The translations under genes were made by a program, and so were the position numbers. From NCBI GenBank assembly GCA_034769895.1, contig CM068372.1:434017958-434081957 (forward strand): a DNA stretch of 64,000 bases, written 5' to 3'. The notes under the pieces are model-generated. The model did no database searches and had not been told where the DNA came from. It worked only from the letters and a program-made list of their open reading frames with translations. Origin of the DNA: Magicicada septendecula. Lineage: Eukaryota > Arthropoda > Insecta > Hemiptera > Cicadidae. Shown here in pieces: positions 60,870-64,000 of the stretch (its first letter is position 1; each line of letters opens with the position of its first letter).

Positions 60870-63800
60870 TCAAATCTCGTCTCGCGCTGGCAACAGACAT
60901 AATTTATGTATGGGTCTCCGCAAAACACCCGTAGGCGTGCGAATGTCCACGACACGAACCAAGTTATCTGGGCCGGGAAATGTGGCGATGATCACGCCAA
61001 ATTTCCAGGCTAATGGAGGCAAGTTATCCTCAATAAGCAGAACTAAGTCACCAATGGAAACATTATCTTTGGCAAACTTCCACTTGTGACGCTGCTGCAA
61101 CTGGTGCAAATAATCGCGAGACCACGCCTTCCAAATGCCCTGGACAAACCTCTGAAGGAGTTGCCAACGACCAAGGCGAGAAACAGGAACGTGAGAAAGG
61201 TCCGGGTCCGGAATCGCCGTTAAGGGCGCGCAAATCAAAAAATGGCCCGGTGTGAGTGGCACCGGGTCGTTAATATCCGATGAGGTAGCAAATAAAGGTC
61301 GAGAGTTCAGACATGCCTCTATCTGAGACAAAACGGTTGTGAACTCTTCGAAGTTTAGTATAGATTTGCCTACCACGCGGCGCAGATGAAATTTTAAACT
61401 CTTTATGCCGCTCTCCCAAAGGCCACCGAAATGAGGTGAGGAGGGCGGAATAAATGACCATGATATCCCCTGAGAGGATGTGAATGACTTAATCGAGGAG
61501 ATGGCATCCTTATTGTGCCAAAGGTTGTAAATATCATGTAAGATGGTGCGGGCTTTCCTGAAATTTGTGCCGTTGTCGGAGTACAGTTGACTGGGTATAC
61601 CCCGACGTGCCATGAAACGACGTAAAGCGGCTATAAATGCGCTGGCCGTAAGGTCGGACACCAGTTCCAAGTGAATAGCCCTAGTCGCTAAGCAAACAAA
61701 CAAAGATACGTATGCCTTAGTAAGAGTTCTAGACTTCTGCCCGCCATGACGAATCATGAAGGGACCACCATAATCAACCGCGCAAAATAGAAACGGCCTT
61801 GAAGGAGTGACTCTAGGGAATGGCAGAATACCAAGTCTCTGAACCTGCTGTGTGGCACTAAACCTGATACACTTGAGACACTTACGAATAATGGAACGGA
61901 TGACCAGCCGGGCATTAACAATCCACCAACGTTGACGCAGTGAATGATGCACGAGTTGAGCACCAGCGTGAAGTAAACGAATATGTTCACGTTCGATGAT
62001 AAGGCGGGTAATATGCGCCGATGGGGGTAATACAATAGGATGTTTCGAATCGTAGGGTAATTGGGAATGCTGCAATCGTCCGCCCACGCGTATCACTCCA
62101 GAATCGTCAAGAAACGGGTCGAGAGAAGCCAACTTGCTCCTAACGGAAACAGAAGATCCGTTCCGAAGACAATTAATTTCGGTTGCGAAATGGATCGACT
62201 GGGACTGTTTTATGAAGAAATTGAGAGACTGATGAATTTCTACAGGGGTCAAATCGCCCGAAATTTTGTCCGCAGATGAGTGCCTAATATTTCTGATGAA
62301 ACGAAAACAGTAAGCGTATACACGTGTCAGCCGGTGCAACGAGGAAAAATCCAACGATAAGTCAACAGCCAGGGTAGACATTAGCGACCGGTTATGTGTA
62401 GTTTTCTCTTCCGCGGTAACTTCAGAGGACGACTGAGTGGCCGGTACGAAAGATGGGAAGAAATTGAACTCTGACGATTGAGACAGACAGCTAGGACCGT
62501 GCCACCAAAACGAGCAATCGCGCAAAACGTCAGGGAAACACCCTCTAGATATAATGTCAGCAGGATTGCGTCGCGAATCAATGTGATGCCAGGTATATGT
62601 TTGCGTACGACGCTGAATTTCAGCAACTCGATTAGCGACGTATGTTTTCCAACGCGTAGATTGCTCATGAATCCAGTAAAGAGCCACCATAGAATCAGAA
62701 TACAAATGTACACTATCAATAAACGAATAAAGAGCAGGAATAACCTTAGATACAAGTCGCGATAATAACAAGCAAGCGCAGAGCTCGATGCGAGGTAATG
62801 ACACCTGGCGTAGGGGAGCCACGCGAGATTTAGAGCACAAGAGGCGACAGGAAGCAGTAGAATCTTGATAAATGACTCGGATCAGCCAAATCCGAGTCAT
62901 CTGTTGACAAATCTGTTGATAAATGCAACAGCCAAACCCTTTCTCTGAAGCATCCGAAAAACCATGCAACTGAACTGCAACCGCCTCATGAATGCAACGA
63001 ATGGATCGCGGGACCACTATTTTACCAATCAGAATCAATCTGTCACACAAAGAATGCCAATCCGAAAGTGACTGGCCGGAAATCGGATCGTCCCAACCAA
63101 GCTTACAAAGCCACAGTCGCTGCATGAAATGTTTATACAAAAAGACAACTGGTCCGATTAAACCAAGAGGATCATATATTCCAGCAATAATTGAAAGAAT
63201 CTTTCTCTTGGATATGCTAGGATCAACCGGAGATAGTTTGATATCAAACAAAAATGAATCAGCAGTGTTGTTCCAAAGAATGCCCAGGGTACGCACATTG
63301 TCCTGTTTATTTAGGGGTCGCGAAAGGTTGTGATGATTTGCGACCGCTGTGGGTTCATTTGATGCCCATTTGTGCAACGTGAAACCATATTGACCAATTA
63401 ACGCACCTACATCGGATTTCAGCTTGGATAGATCGGGGATAGTGTCCGAACCGGTAAGTAGATCTTCGACATAAAAATCGTTGGTTATGGCTAAAGCCGC
63501 TTGGGGAAATGAAGTCTGATTGTCTCTAGCAATTTGTAGAAGGCACCGAGTGGCCAAAAAGGAGGCGCTAGCCGTGCCGTAGGTTACCGTTAGTAGCGCG
63601 AAATGTTTAAGTGGTTCGAGGGGAGAGTCACGCCACAAAATGCGCTGATAGTGACAATCTCCTTCAGCTACGCGAATCTGACGATACATCTTTTCGATGT
63701 CGGCAATCAGGACATACTTATGTATGCGAAAACGCAACAGAATAGAGAAGAGATCTTGCTGAACATTGGGGCCTACTAATAATATGTCATTTAAGGAAAG

Positions 63801-64000
63801 GCCATTAGTAGTCTTGGACGAACCATCAAAAACAACGCGCAGCCTGGTAGTCAAGCTAGACTGTTTAAACACGGCATGGTGAGGCAAGCAGTAAATATTT
63901 GACGCTCCTAAATTGATAGCGCCATCATCGATGAGTGTCATGTGCCCAAGATCCATGTATTCCCTGATAAAGTCCGCGTAGTCGCGAGCGAGCTTGGGAT
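60870..64000 (-). CDS. pol: BEL/Pao Pol polyprotein (partial; runs off the window)
   Basis: The frame is open from 60870 to the window edge. From the first Met (63956) there are 1,028 residues. Domains: RT palm (about 1-200, with YCLPHHAVFKQSSLTTRLRV, VVFDGSSKT and DIEKMYRQIRV); RNase H-like (about 325-470, FSDASEKGFG at 332, SDSMVALYWI near 420); integrase zinc-binding region (about 655-697, ending KCLKC); DDE integrase core (D728, D794 in SDNGTNF, E848 in FGGLWE); and a C-terminal domain of the DUF5641 type common in BEL/Pao (about 930-1023, GDLVLLIEDNLPP). YADFIREYMDLGHM at the upstream edge shows that the frame continues leftward in protein sense. Protease and Gag would lie outside the window. 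Confidence 0.9.
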   Translation of the reverse strand, partial: PKLARDYADFIREYMDLGHMTLIDDGAINLGASNIYCLPHHAVFKQSSLTTRLRVVFDGSSKTTNGLSLNDILLVGPNVQQDLFSILLRFRIHKYVLIADIEKMYRQIRVAEGDCHYQRILWRDSPLEPLKHFALLTVTYGTASASFLATRCLLQIARDNQTSFPQAALAITNDFYVEDLLTGSDTIPDLSKLKSDVGALIGQYGFTLHKWASNEPTAVANHHNLSRPLNKQDNVRTLGILWNNTADSFLFDIKLSPVDPSISKRKILSIIAGIYDPLGLIGPVVFLYKHFMQRLWLCKLGWDDPISGQSLSDWHSLCDRLILIGKIVVPRSIRCIHEAVAVQLHGFSDASEKGFGCCIYQQICQQMTRIWLIRVIYQDSTASCRLLCSKSRVAPLRQVSLPRIELCACLLLSRLVSKVIPALYSFIDSVHLYSDSMVALYWIHEQSTRWKTYVANRVAEIQRRTQTYTWHHIDSRRNPADIISRGCFPDVLRDCSFWWHGPSCLSQSSEFNFFPSFVPATQSSSEVTAEEKTTHNRSLMSTLAVDLSLDFSSLHRLTRVYAYCFRFIRNIRHSSADKISGDLTPVEIHQSLNFFIKQSQSIHFATEINCLRNGSSVSVRSKLASLDPFLDDSGVIRVGGRLQHSQLPYDSKHPIVLPPSAHITRLIIEREHIRLLHAGAQLVHHSLRQRWWIVNARLVIRSIIRKCLKCIRFSATQQVQRLGILPFPRVTPSRPFLFCAVDYGGPFMIRHGGQKSRTLTKAYVSLFVCLATRAIHLELVSDLTASAFIAALRRFMARRGIPSQLYSDNGTNFRKARTILHDIYNLWHNKDAISSIKSFTSSQGISWSFIPPSSPHFGGLWESGIKSLKFHLRRVVGKSILNFEEFTTVLSQIEACLNSRPLFATSSDINDPVPLTPGHFLICAPLTAIPDPDLSHVPVSRLGRWQLLQRFVQGIWKAWSRDYLHQLQQRHKWKFAKDNVSIGDLVLLIEDNLPPLAWKFGVIIATFPGPDNLVRVVDIRTPTGVLRRPIHKLCLLPARDEI

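Larger units (their letters stand above)
59112..64000 (-). mobile_element. BEL/Pao LTR retrotransposon, 3' portion
   Basis: Minus-strand element running off the right edge of the window. It has a long pol frame (63956-60870, continuing upstream) and a 3' non-coding region with a candidate LTR (60695-59112). In the visible part the pol frame is uninterrupted and looks whole, so this is the youngest of the nested insertions. It lies inside the RT of the gypsy element. Confidence 0.85.

Overview
This is an AT-rich eukaryotic nuclear window built almost entirely of transposable elements and tandem repeats. No host protein-coding gene could be identified with confidence. The mix of elements (R1-like, Jockey-type and RTE-type LINEs, a BEL/Pao element, Ty3/gypsy elements, a Tc3-like DNA transposon, very long GT/CA microsatellites) points to an arthropod, most likely an insect with a large repeat-rich genome. 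There are no bacterial or organellar signatures.

Layout: 1-6470 is a head-to-tail cluster of one non-autonomous element family, called HTR here. Each copy has a left end carrying a hammerhead-ribozyme-like core, a short spacer, a core array of ~163-bp tandem units, a GACA/CA microsatellite, and a right end with a palindrome close to the terminus. The architecture resembles Helentron-associated (HINE/DINE) and mollusc 'pearl' elements. 6471-14850 is AT-rich sequence without genes, with two hammerhead-like motifs. 14852-16800 is a broken Ty3/gypsy copy with one LTR, and 16800-21780 is an R1-like LINE on the minus strand split by a complete HTR copy (18211-20795). 22930-24610 is a LINE remnant on the plus strand, followed by a second gypsy remnant of the same family (24605-25490). 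25490-29580 shows no gene.

29599-32238 is a 5'-truncated RTE-type LINE with a 15-bp target-site duplication. Inside it sits a 241-bp element with its own 15-bp duplication, 30-bp inverted arms and a well-formed hammerhead core. 32640-36290 is a Jockey-type LINE preceded by a degenerate ribozyme-like piece. 36290-44440 is AT-rich and holds a 31-bp minisatellite and several microsatellites. 44450-47010 is a LINE 3' end split by a 2,026-bp insertion with TG...CA ends. 47691-49448 is a Tc3-like transposon with ~540-bp inverted repeats. 50500-51600 has an LTR-like promoter and poly(A) arrangement, and 51641-51850 is a foldback element with another hammerhead-like core. 53971-64000 is a nest: an HTR left end is cut by a Ty3/gypsy element (54042-59111), which is interrupted in its RT by a BEL/Pao element (minus strand, running off the window end).

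The most notable theme is the repeated occurrence of hammerhead-type cores (CTGANGA, stem II, GAAA) at about eight loci in several unrelated short repeats. The best is the 241-bp insertion at 30435-30675. Penelope-like elements are known to carry such minimal ribozymes, but no Penelope reverse transcriptase was seen here. These short elements may therefore be non-autonomous ribozyme-bearing relatives, or the motif may have been acquired by other repeats such as HTR.
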